Part shown: one piece after another, positions 24,901 to 36,900 of the stretch
Numbering within the stretch: position 1 is the stretch's first letter
Layout: each line of letters opens with the position of its first letter
Source: Zoroaster sp. YZ-2022
Taxonomy: Eukaryota > Echinodermata > Asteroidea > Forcipulatida > Zoroasteridae
Length of the DNA: 64,000 nucleotides
Reading direction: 5' to 3'
NCBI GenBank assembly: GCA_029582265.1
Contig: CM055823.1
Span: 10,514,821 to 10,578,820, forward strand
The notes under the pieces: model-generated
The model's input: the letters and a program-made list of their open reading frames with translations, nothing else
Told to the model about the DNA's origin: nothing
The model's database searches: none
Position numbers and translations under genes: made by a program

Positions 24901-27900
24901 CTATGTTGAAACTCTGCTCTGTTTGTGAGGATATTGTCCCTTTAACATTCTAAACATACAGTTATACATGTACAATGTACTACACCTCATGCTGTGAGTA
25001 CTATTATCATAAAACATGTATTTATATTAACCATAACTCCCTAGGCCCATTTGCTTACACATAACCTGAATCCTCCCTAACTCCCTAGGCCCATTTGCTT
25101 ACACATAACCTGAATCCTCCCTAACTCCCTAGGCCCATTTGCTTACACATAACCTGAATCCTTCCTAACTCCCTAGGCCCATTTGCTTACACATAACCTG
25201 AATCCTTCCTAACTCCCTAGGCCCATTTGCTTACACATAACCTGAATCCTTCCTAACTCCCTACGCCCATTTGCTTACACATAACCTGAATCCTCCAAAA
25301 TCCTTCAGTAGTAAAGCAAGCACATGACATGTATGCACACATGAGTTTCTAATCTGTTGTACATGTACATGGCCAGGGACCCTCCCTGCATGCATGGAGC
25401 AATAAACAGTGTCCACTGACCCAAGCACTGACCTTGCAATCACTACAACAAACATGGATGTACATGTACCATGGAAAGGCAAGTATGCCTAATAACCTCA
25501 ATCCTCCAAAATCCTTCACTTTAGCAAAGAGCATGTAGAATGTAACCTCAATCCTTCAAAATCCTTCACTTTAGCAAAGAGGATTTTGGAGGATTTGGGA
25601 AGGTTAGGGTTAATGTCCACCAGCATGACTGTTTCTTTTCATTTTGTTATTGTTTCCATTTCTGATTGTACTATACATCATTCCATAATTACACATGTAG
25701 TTGAGCCCTCACTTGACACCCACATATATCCACATGATATCCACATATCAGTCATTAGATTGGTGGCTGACACAAACATGAAAGACAGTACAATAATGCA
25801 ATCATTCTGTGTGGAGTTAACCCTCCTACAATCAGTACAATTTTTGAAACAACCCATTCAGGCCACTCCAAGCCATTAGCTGTTGCCAATGGCCTCCTAT
25901 GGTTACCCTTCTGTGCACTGTCACACCACTGAGATTGCAGGGTAAGGTGGTCTCCCATCGATACATTGTAGGCCATACTAATATGTTCAAACATTTACAG
26001 TGGCCTTGGGTGGCACACAGTTGATTTTGTAAGATTACTTGGAAAGGACAGCAGGCTTGTACATGTACATGTATGTACTGAAGGTTGCTAAAGAACAGAA
26101 TTTAGTGGTTGGGAGTGGCCTCCATGTGTAGGAGGGTTATTAATAGTAATTTTCTCTTACAATGACACCATGTTATGCAACAGATCCCTTTATTTATTAT
26201 TGTATGCATGTAACCCCTGAATCATGCTCACCAAACATGATGATGAAAATCAGATGAAAATCAGATGAAAATGCATTCTATTTCTACCCTCAACCGCTTA
26301 CCCTCACCCTAGTGCAGGTGCTTACAGAATGCTGTATCCTTAAACCAATCACTGACTTTCTACAATGTTAATTTCAAGTTAATAGCCTTGATGTTACTTA
26401 TCAAGTGGAAACTCTGATAGTCTTTACTGACTGTACACCATTGGTAAAATGTCTGTACATGTAATCCATACTTTATCCTGTTTGTAAGTCTATATGTCTG
26501 TGAGCATTAGGTATCTGACGCATTGGCAATATATCGCGTCTGGCGCATTGGCAGCGCATTGGCAATACGGCGCGTGTATCTGGCGCGTGGCAATCGGCGC
26601 GTGGCAATCTGGCGCATTGGCAACTCTGGCGCACAACATCTGGCGCGCATTGGCAATACGCGCATTGGCAACTCTGGCGCGTGGCAATATCTGGCGCATA
26701 TCTGGCGCGATCTGGCGCATTGTCTGGCGCGTGGCTGTCTGGCGCATTGGCAATACGCGCATTGGCAATACGCGCATTGGCAATATGCGCATTGGCAATA
26801 TGCGCGGCGCATTAACGCGTGTAGCGCATTGGCAATACGCGCGCATTGTCTGGCGCGTGTCTGGCGCATTGGCAATACGCGTGGCAATATCTTGCGCGCA
26901 TTATCACACGCACATTTTTTGTGGTACACAATGTATGTAAATTCCTTGGTTTTAACGTTCAAAAGCGATTCTTGAGGCAGAAATTTACTTTGTTAATAAG
27001 ATTTTGATAAATGTACGTGTAAGGCAAATACAGAGATTTCCAATTTCTTGCGTAAATCCTTAAAGATAATAGATAATAGATATAAAGTGCCAAGTCACAT
27101 CATTTCAATTCCGTCTAGAGTAAAATATTCATGATTAATATCAGGATATCTGACAACCTGTTTCCGCACATGTATTAACTAAGCAAGTGTTATGTATTGC
27201 AATGACATAATATAAGTAGTCCCTTACTTACCTACAAGACGGGGAAAACTAAAAAGATTTCCCCTGAATCTTATTGGCGAGTTTTTGGACATTCCAGGTG
27301 ATGTTATTACTACACAATTTGTGCATGAAGGAGAAGAGAGAAAATCACACCAATTTATTCCCATGTTTGACATAAAATCACGCAATTGGGGAATAAATGA
27401 AGAAGTACTTCAACTCTTTCTCTCTGGAATTAATTGTTTTCATTATTGTAATTTGACACTGTAAACAATCAAGGTCAAGTGTGGAAATTATTAATAATTT
27501 GTTTTATCTTTGGACTATTGAAGAGAGTAAGGTATCAAAATAAAGGTTATGATTCGTATTGGTCAACTGTGCGGTCTGTTGTCAAAACAAGACCCGTTGT
27601 CAGTTGATGACGTCAAACCTTTTAAAACGCTCGTTGTCAAAACACGACGCGCGTGCGAGCCTTTTAAAAGGCTTGACGTCCAGAAAGACTTAATGGACCA
27701 ATCTGACCTGTTGATCAAACAGCGCGGGTTTCTCCAATACAAATACAAGAAATGGTTGGCTACAAGGATACGCCTTTCCATAGACTACTTCAAAAAATAT
27801 ACAAGCGCAATGCATTCTAGCTGATCGATATTCCCACTGTATGTTACCGTGTAGTTTATAATCAAACAATATACGTGTACATAGAAGGTCAGAGAAAAGA

Positions 27901-30900
27901 TCATATCTGGATAGTTAACCCCTTGCGTACGGTATTATTTTTACTGAGTGAAGGTGGTTGCGGCCAACATCTGTGAGGCCGGGGAGCACCGGGTCAAACA
28001 CGGCCGTGGACATGTGCACAACTCCGCTGTTCAGCCAAGCGTATAGACCGAACAATAAGCGGGCAAGCTAAGCCGGGCATACCCTATTCATCGTACGTGA
28101 AGTCCCCACATAGCGTAATTGAAAGGCCGGTGTTCAGAAATCTCATGAAAAGGCTGTCTTCAGAATGCTCCCGAAAGCCCAATCTATTATATAACACTCC
28201 ATTTCAAGAACAATATGGTTCACCAAACTATCAGCCTTCTTGAAGATTTCTGTTCAAGGCAAATTCTCAGCAAATGCAGCTGGAAATCCAGTTAATTCAC
28301 CGGCCGCGGCTATAGCCGTCAACCGTACGCAAGGGGTTAAGGTCAGTTTTGCAGTATGTTGTTGTTAGCTTGACCAGCATACATTACGCAAATTGGCTTG
28401 TGAGTGCGCAATGTAGTATTTGCATGGTGTAACAGAGTTCTCAGGTTGCTAAGGATGAGCAGGGCTTAGGGACAAATTTGGATTAGTGTAATGTAAAGTG
28501 CTGTGACCAAGCGGTCAGATGGCTTAATAATCCTAGTCAGGTCGGTCGTGATGCTTGTATCTTTAATTAAGCAAGATAAATCATAATTGTTTCTCTCCAC
28601 TCAGGAGTATAAATGGGTACTTGTACTGTAAGGGTACAGGTTACATGTAGATCATGCTGATCTCAAAATGCTGCATAAAATCTAATCACATGGCATGATG
28701 ACCAGGGATACCATGTGAAATGCTTTATGAGATATTGTGTATTAAGCGATATATAAGCCTTCAAATATCAGTGCAAAAGAAGTGGGTAAACCAAACCTAC
28801 TTTGTACAGTACAATAAACATGTACAAATCCCACTGAAGTACATGTATAATCCATATCTTACCTGCAGCTACCGTGGACATGAATGTTGTGTAGTCTGTA
28901 TTTCCATTCTCTTCTCTCTCCATGTGACCAACATCAGCCTTGACCGCAATGTCTGACCCATTCATCTCTACTGCAGCATTGACTCCAACCAGGTGAAAGG
29001 TCACTACGGACACCTGTGGAAAGATTTCTTGTTAAAGATGTAGCAAATGTGTTTTTGGTTATTTTGGCAGCAATTTCCAAAAATGTTTATCGGAACATTT
29101 CTATTTTACTTGAGGAACAATAAACAATGTTTTAAATTTCTCAAAATAATTGTGAAAAGTATGGTTTTACATTAAAAATATACTATAATTTATAGTAAGT
29201 CCCATCCTGAATTAATTTTGGCACTTTAACTGTTAACCCAACTTCTGAAAACTATTTTTTTAAATATAATAATAATACACGATTCTTATAAAGCGCATAT
29301 ATCCTAGCTACTAGATCAAGGTGCTGTACAAAGTGAAGAGAAAACTCTAAATAGAACTAAACAATTCAGTCTTAAGCTGTTTCTTGAAGGTTGACACTGA
29401 AGTGGATTGGCGGATATCTCATTTAATTTTCTAAAAGGAAACTATCAATGTTGCTATGAAAAAAAAGAGAAAAAAAAAGAAAAAAAACAGTCCAGAAATT
29501 GCTGGTAAACCATGGGGAATACATCTATAAAGATCTTTCTTAAATTTATAACATGTGATTACAGACAATATACCAATATTGGCTACAATACCTTTTTAAG
29601 TTTAAACTTATTATTGCTGTAATCCTCCACAGCAGCCAGTGTTTCATCAACACTTTCTGTTGATACTTTACTTTGATCCTGGCCTGAAACACAGAATTGG
29701 CAACCATTATTGCATTACATTGTTAGTATCATGTCATAGGGATTAAGAAATACATATATACTTATATGGCGCACGTATCCACCAAACTGGTGCTCAAGAT
29801 GCATTATATTATTACCCCTGCCAGAGATGCCAACATTGAATTCCAAAAAAGAGTAGCATCTATTGAAAAAAAAAATCGAAAAAATCTAACGCTAAAAAAT
29901 GCATGTCCGGATTTTGGGCAATGTCAGCGCCGCACTTGGTGTGAACCCCGCTGGCGGTAGTGGGACCGGGGACAGAGTACATTGGAGGAAAATACTCAAT
30001 GAAAAAATTATGAAATTATAACAATGCTAGACGTATCTTATCTTTAAAAGTTCACAATAATGATCTTCCGAATTAGTAATCCATGCATCAATCACGTTAG
30101 AAATTTTGATTATTAATACTAACTGTTCTCTTTCTTGGGGTCTCGAAGGCAAATAACAAATTGATAGCCTTAGCTAGGCCTAGCCCTAGCTCACCTGGGC
30201 CCAATTTCATGGCGCTGCTTACCACAGAATTCTGCGCTTACGGCGCCATAAAAAGCGTGTGATTCTATATGCCCGTGGCGCAGAATTCCGTAGTAAGCAG
30301 TGCCTGCATGCACTTGCAAAGAAGCTTGAAATTAAAAGCTAATGCACGCGTGCGCGAGCACAATTATGCGCGCATGTACACGTGTACACACAAGCTACCT
30401 CACAGACAACCTCATTCCCGGGTATGCTCATTATTCCCCATTATGTAATAGAGATCAATAGTGCGATCTTGCAAATAATGTACAGATGTACATGTGGTAG
30501 GTAGAGCAGTCGAATCCAGCGGCGCCTATGTGTGTGATACGTACATAATCGTGTGGTCGCCGCTAATCCCGCGGTTTACAATTAAAAGGTTGTTGTTTTG
30601 TTTTAATTTTTAAAATTATTTTTCATCATTTTTATTTCCACTTAATAGTTCATTCATTGTTTGCTTGTATTGCAACTATATACAATTATACTGGGGCGGC
30701 TTGTTTAGCGTATTTCAATGAAGTATTATCGTAGAGTCGTATTCACGGCTCAAAATCGTATTTGCTACGCCCAAATCGTGTATGTTGGCATCTCTGCCCT
30801 GCTCATCAGGCTCATAAATCATTCCTGAAACCATCTCAGCTCCCTGGGGAGTATACAGCTCAATTGCTGCCATTTCGGCGCATATAGGGCTAATCAAACA

Positions 30901-33900
30901 CAACAACCAACTCTGCCCTCACAGGTACCCATTTACCCCTGGGTGGAGAGAAGCAATTATGGTAAAGTGTCTTGCTCAAGGATACAAGTACCACGGTCGC
31001 GGTTGGGATTCTAACTCACATTCTGACGACTCAGCCATCAGAACACAAATCCGATGCACTAAACCGCTGGACCATGGCACTTCATGTATACATATACATG
31101 TATCAATATGAGAAAGATTTAGCTTATTGGTTGGCCATGTTTTAAGAGAATTCATGAGTTTTTCATAATCTGTATAACACTCATCAAATGAATGTAAAAG
31201 TTCTGTGGATTAGCCCATCCTATACACCGATCAAATTTGATCATAATGAGTTTTGAAACTCAAGACACGTCTAGTCTTCCATCAAGATATTTATGTAAAA
31301 CCTGTTCACACTGCAGTGTGCAGGTACAACATGATGTTAATACATTCCTCAATATGTCTGGATTTGGAGTCTAAGCTGTACATATGCAGTCAAGTTCAAT
31401 TTCTTTTTTAACATCAACAGAATGATATTGCTGATAGAACAAATATAGCATTCTCCACACTCAATTCAATGTGGATACATACACGTACATTGTATTGTAT
31501 ATGACATAAAACACAATAAAGGGGGCCACTTTGCATCCGTCACGTTAGCAGTTTTTCCAATGGTTGTTATTTATTTTTAAGTACCTGAAACCAACCAAAA
31601 AGTGTTTCAACATGTGAATGGACATGCAGGCTTATACTAGAACTAATTTGAGTTGATTTATTTATTTTATTTATTTTTTATTTTATTTTTTTTTACCCTC
31701 AAATTTCCATAAAAATTGGACGGAAAAAGTTACCTCACTTTTCCGTCCATTTGTTGATGGAAATTTTAGGGTAATTAAAAAAATAGTAATAATCAACTCA
31801 AATTATCTTTATGATAAGCATGTCTATTCAAATGTTGAAATTCTTTTTTGGTGGTTTCAGATATTTAAAAAAAAATTACAACCATTGGAAAAACTGCTAA
31901 CGTGACGGTAGGAAAGTGGCCCCCTTTATTGTGTTTTATGTCATATGTACATGTAGTGACAGATGAACAAGTACTGCAAGTACTAAGAGTTTCACAATAA
32001 ACTATGATTTTTTTTCTCCCAAAAGAGGATACTAATATAGGACCACATACATGTAACCTTTGAATAATTTAACGGGGGATACCAACCATTGTCAGGTACA
32101 TAATGTAACATTAACCATAACCTTCCCAAATTCGCCAAAATCCTCTTTGCTAAAGTGAAGGATTTTGAAGGATTGAGGTTATTAGGCATACTTGCCTTTC
32201 CATGGTACATGTACATCCATGTTTGTTGTAGTGATTGCAAGGTCAGTGCTTGGGTCAGTGGACACTGTTTATTGCTCCATGCATGCAGGGAGGGTCCCTG
32301 GCCATGTACATGTATCACAGATTAGAAACACATGTGTGCATACATGTCATGTGCTTGCTTTTTTTCCCTATGCTATCATTGTATATTGTTTGTAATTCAT
32401 GTTTTTCTTTGTTTCCGCGCCTTGAGCGCCCGGCAGGGTGGATATGTGTGCGCTAAAAATCTTTATTATTATTATTATTATTTACTACTGACGGATTTTG
32501 GAGGATTCAGGTTATGTGTAAGCAAATGGGCCTTGGGAGTTAGGGTTAATGGTCAATCTGTGTTGTTTGATGAAAAGGAGCTATCAGAGTATTGTGTTGC
32601 AGAGCATTCCTTGCTTACTCTTTAAGCTATATTGGTAATTTTAAAAAACGTAAATGATCACCATTTTACATAAAACCTATTTGGTGTAATAAGGTTGATG
32701 ACAGTATCACACATCCCTGAACAATTTCCGTCTCAAGCACTATCATTTAAGTAAAATGAATTTCTGTCATCTGAAGACAACCATTCCAGAAGCTTTCACA
32801 GGTTTTATTAACCCATATCCGCCGATCTACGTGATAACCCGTAGATATGTAAAACGCTACAAATGCCAACCTACGTGATTTTCTGTACCGTGTTTTTGTC
32901 CAATTCCAATTTACTACGTTTTTCCGATGACAGTATTTCATGATTATAGATATGAAATTAGACAAGTCTGACATCATAATAAAGTGCATGTTCTCCTCTT
33001 TCCATCAGTATATAATGTGTCTGTGTCAGTGATTGTAATATTCTCTAAATAAGGAATCTTTCTGATTGTGTGCAAAAACAATGTATCTCTGTGCGGGGGC
33101 TTAGGCACATAGTCTTTTGTGTGTTTACATGGTTAGGGGGATATGGGTTAAACATGTATCTTGATTCTTATAAAGTATGGATGCATTTACCAACATTTTA
33201 ACAGAAGTGTATGCTTGCTTTAATGAGACACTTACCAATATCACTATCTGTCTCTGTTCCCTGGTTACTCCCAAGAGATTGTCCATCAGTTTTGACAGCC
33301 ATTACAAATCCTTCACTGGAATCGCTACTCAATGAGATCATGTCTAGATCCACTGATTCATCCAAGGAAGTCAGGGATGAGGCCTTACTGGAGTTTGATT
33401 CCAACTGCTGTAACGAGGAGAAAGGCATCTGGGTATGATGGACACGAGCAAGGTCAGATTGGGATGAGCTTCTGGGAGGATGACTCGCATCAACATTTCT
33501 GAAGATAGGACTCCCAGATGCCGAGTGGCTAGTTATTAACACCTCTTGAGATTTACGCCGCTGCGACTGGCTGACGATGGCCGGGCTGTCGGAAGGTTGC
33601 CGAGAATGAGATAATGAAGAAGATCTCTTCATGGACACCTCTTCAGTGACTACTACAGCACCAGGTGGGCCTCCAATTGAGGCTTTAGAAGTACCATCCT
33701 GCTGTTGTGGCTCAATACTAGAATCCACACTCCCAAAACTACATGTCCTTAACTCTTTGACTGGAGAAGAATCAGATATTTCCACCGTAGGAATATCACT
33801 ATCTGGTGATCCCTTATCAGAAACTCCAGCTGACTTCTCTTCACTCATGACCTCCGAGGTCATCGGTTTCTGATTCGTTTTTATTTTCATGTCCGTTTCC

Positions 33901-36900
33901 CCGATGTTGGGAACTGTAACATCACTAGTAGAACCCAACTCTGATAGACTTGTGCTAGTCCTTCCAATTGAGTCATCCCCCGTTATGCCATTGTCTTTGT
34001 CCTCATCGTCATCCTCATCTCCTGGAATAGGAGGCATGATTAAGGTTGCCTCAATGTCAGGCGCCTCAAAGGCCACAACCAGACTAGTTAGAGGCACAGG
34101 TTTGTCTTTTGTAGCAAACATATTTTGGTCTTCCTCCATGGATAGCTGGAGATTCTGAACAGATTGCTGAAGTCTAAGTAAGAAGAGCATCTGATAAGTA
34201 AAGATAATTATAATAAGTAAGCATTAACCATCTGTATTGAAACAAAACAAGCAACTTATCATATAATAATAATAATGTGTGGACTTATATAGCGCACGTA
34301 TCCACCAACTGAGTGGTGCTCAAGGCGCATTATATTGTTACCCCTGCTCATAAGGCTCATAAATCATTCCTGAAACCATCTCAGCTCCCTGGGGAGTATA
34401 CAGCTCAATTGCTGCCATTACAGCGCATATAGGGCTAATCAACCAACTCTGTCCTCACAGGTACCCATTTAACCCCTGGGTGGAGAGAAGCAATTATGGT
34501 TAAGTGTCTTGCTCAAGGACACAAGTGTCACGGCCGGGATTCGAACCCACATTCTGCTGCTAACTTGAGTCCGAGAACTTGAGTCCGGTAAGCTAGACTG
34601 CTCGGCCACGACACTCCATATGTAGGCCAATATACACAGGATAAAGAAAATGTTATTTATTTGTATGCTTTTAAATTAATTTTGTATTATTTTAACTTGT
34701 CATTTTAATTTTGTATTTATTCATTCATTTCTCCTGAGGACGATCAGAGCACACTGATCGAAACGTCGAGTTGTACCTCCAGTTCTTTTCAGAACTAATT
34801 ACTACTCAATTGAGCATTTCACATGGTGTCACCGCAATTACTCTTACTTATCCTCCTCACCATGCAAAGCTACAAGTTTTACTTATTTATTCATTTATTT
34901 ATTTATGTTGGGTATGGGGGTTACAGGAAATTTCCAAACTCAATCAGAACATTGTACAAAGGCAGTAATTAACTTCAACACAAGACATATATAAAAGTTA
35001 ATATTGGAAGCACGGTTTAAAGGGAAGGTACAACTTTAGTAATTATTATTTCATTATTTCAAACCTCTTATTTTCAAGAAATATATCATAAAACTAACCT
35101 GCAAAAGTTTCATTACAAAAGGTGCTTACGTTAAAGAAAACAACAACTAACTGTTAGGGAGGGCATCTTTCTCTGACCTCCATTTATCCCCCTGTTTTTG
35201 GCCGGTTCCCGCTGGGTTTAAACCTCTCTGAAAACTATAATAGAAGATTCCTGCTGTCTGGTGTTAGTTTGACCGCGTTTACACTAGATCCGGCAAGGGC
35301 GATCAACGGAGGATCAGATCCTGCAAGGGCGATCAAACTGATCGCGGACGCGTTCACACTTGAGTCTGATCGTGCATTGATCCCCCTAGCCCGACCGTCG
35401 GTTCAACGGAAGTTCCACACTGCTCGTGTGACAGGTCAACTGAGCAAGGTCATTGATTGTGCGCATGCCGCCATCTTAGCTTATGCTTCGTTCGCTAATT
35501 TTACAGACACAGTTCGACCGACTCACTTTCACCGTTTACGTTTGATTTTTTCCTCATTAAATTACAGTTTTTTAATGGATGATCAGTTTCGTTTATTTGC
35601 GGTGTTGTTGCCATTAATTCTGGCACAATTTTACCGCCGACATCTCTTCGCTGGCCCAGATGTCCAAAAAACATGCCAGCTCCCCCTCCGACCACATTCG
35701 ACCCCGTACAACAGCAGCAGCTTCGGCCATGTCGTACAAGAAATAACGTAAACAACCACCAACAACACTAAACCTTAAGTGTACTATAATACTGCGACAA
35801 GAAAATACAAAATATGGATATACAAAATGATTTTCAAATACTAATGAAAACCGTGGTATTATGATAAAAAAACACGAAAGCCTGATGAGAAGGAAACTGG
35901 TCGATGCATAGAGGTAGAAATGGTCAAGCATTTGGTCTGCCACGCACGGTTGTTGCATGCAGAACAGGGATGCAAATGCCAAGTACCATTCAAATCGTGT
36001 GTAATGTTCTTTTGTGCACAGAAATGCTGTGTTACGTGTTGGAACCAGTGTAATAAGGGACGCTCTCATTGCATAACCAACACTGGTTGTTTACAAGCTG
36101 CGGTTTATTTTTCAACTCGCCTCCAGTCTGTTTGATTAGACCGGAAGTCGGTGGGTCAAGTGCGGGTCTGATCCTGCGCTATGCGTCACACCACGTTTTT
36201 GATCCACCTTGCAGGATCAGATCCTCCTTGATCCCGCAATAAAGGGGGATCAAAAAGGAGGATCAGATCCTGATCGCTCTTGCGTTCACACTAGCTGTTG
36301 ATCGCCCTTTGATCGCCCTTGCAGGATCTGATCCTCCTTTGATCGCCCATGCCGGATCAAGTGTGAACGCGGTCTTATTGTCAAGGGATAATAGGATTAG
36401 TTAAGTTTTCTTTATCCCCAGACCCACATGGATTATGGGGGGATTAACTCATTATCATACCCGAAGGGAACCGGCCAAAATTAGAGGTTTTTGGAGGTTG
36501 GGGAATGATGTCCTCCCTTTACATTGTTTTTTGTTTTTTTTACAAAAAGTTGCCGGCAGAAACAACAGTTTTGAAATGTTAACACTTATTTTCCCTCTCT
36601 TTTCAAGAAAAAACCCCCCAAGAATAACACATCTTCAAAAAGGATTTTTTCAAGGATGTTGATCCAACTGTGATACAAATATGTGCTGAAATAACAAGTC
36701 ATTAATATACATGTAAGAACACATGGACTATGGCTGTAGACACTTTGAAAATCTTAACTGTGGAAATGCAACAAAAAGTCACTTTGCCATGAAATGTACC
36801 TTACATTAGTAGTTAACTGTAACTTCACAGTGACAGACCACTTATGAATATGCCTTGAACAATTTCTTTTGCCATGAAAGAATTGGAAGGCACCATGAAA

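Larger units (their letters stand above)
22450..28862. other. Intron 10, 6.4 kb
   Basis: It holds the 24-bp hairpin, a SINE2, the CCAAT minisatellite, family C and A MITEs, the CpG-rich array and the CCCCTTGCGTACGG element. 22560-23140, 26150-26510, 26910-27540 and 28340-28490 show no gene. The 91-codon plus ORF at 27549-27824 overlaps inverted words (GACGTCAAACCTTTTAAAA, CCTTTTAAAAGGCTTGACGT) and is probably not coding. Confidence 0.7.

Noticed and set aside
26494..26975. Overlapping ORFs of 118-151 codons on both strands
   Set aside because: They exist only because the GCGCATTGGCAATA array lacks stops in several frames; the products are repeats of ALAIR/CQCA-like units with no family resemblance.
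27549..27824. 91-codon basic ORF
   Set aside because: Overlaps inverted-repeat words and shows no recognisable domain; composition alone is not support.
33631..34158. Plus-strand ORFs of 80-89 codons, Ser-rich
   Set aside because: Shadows of the Ser/Asp-rich minus-strand exon 8.
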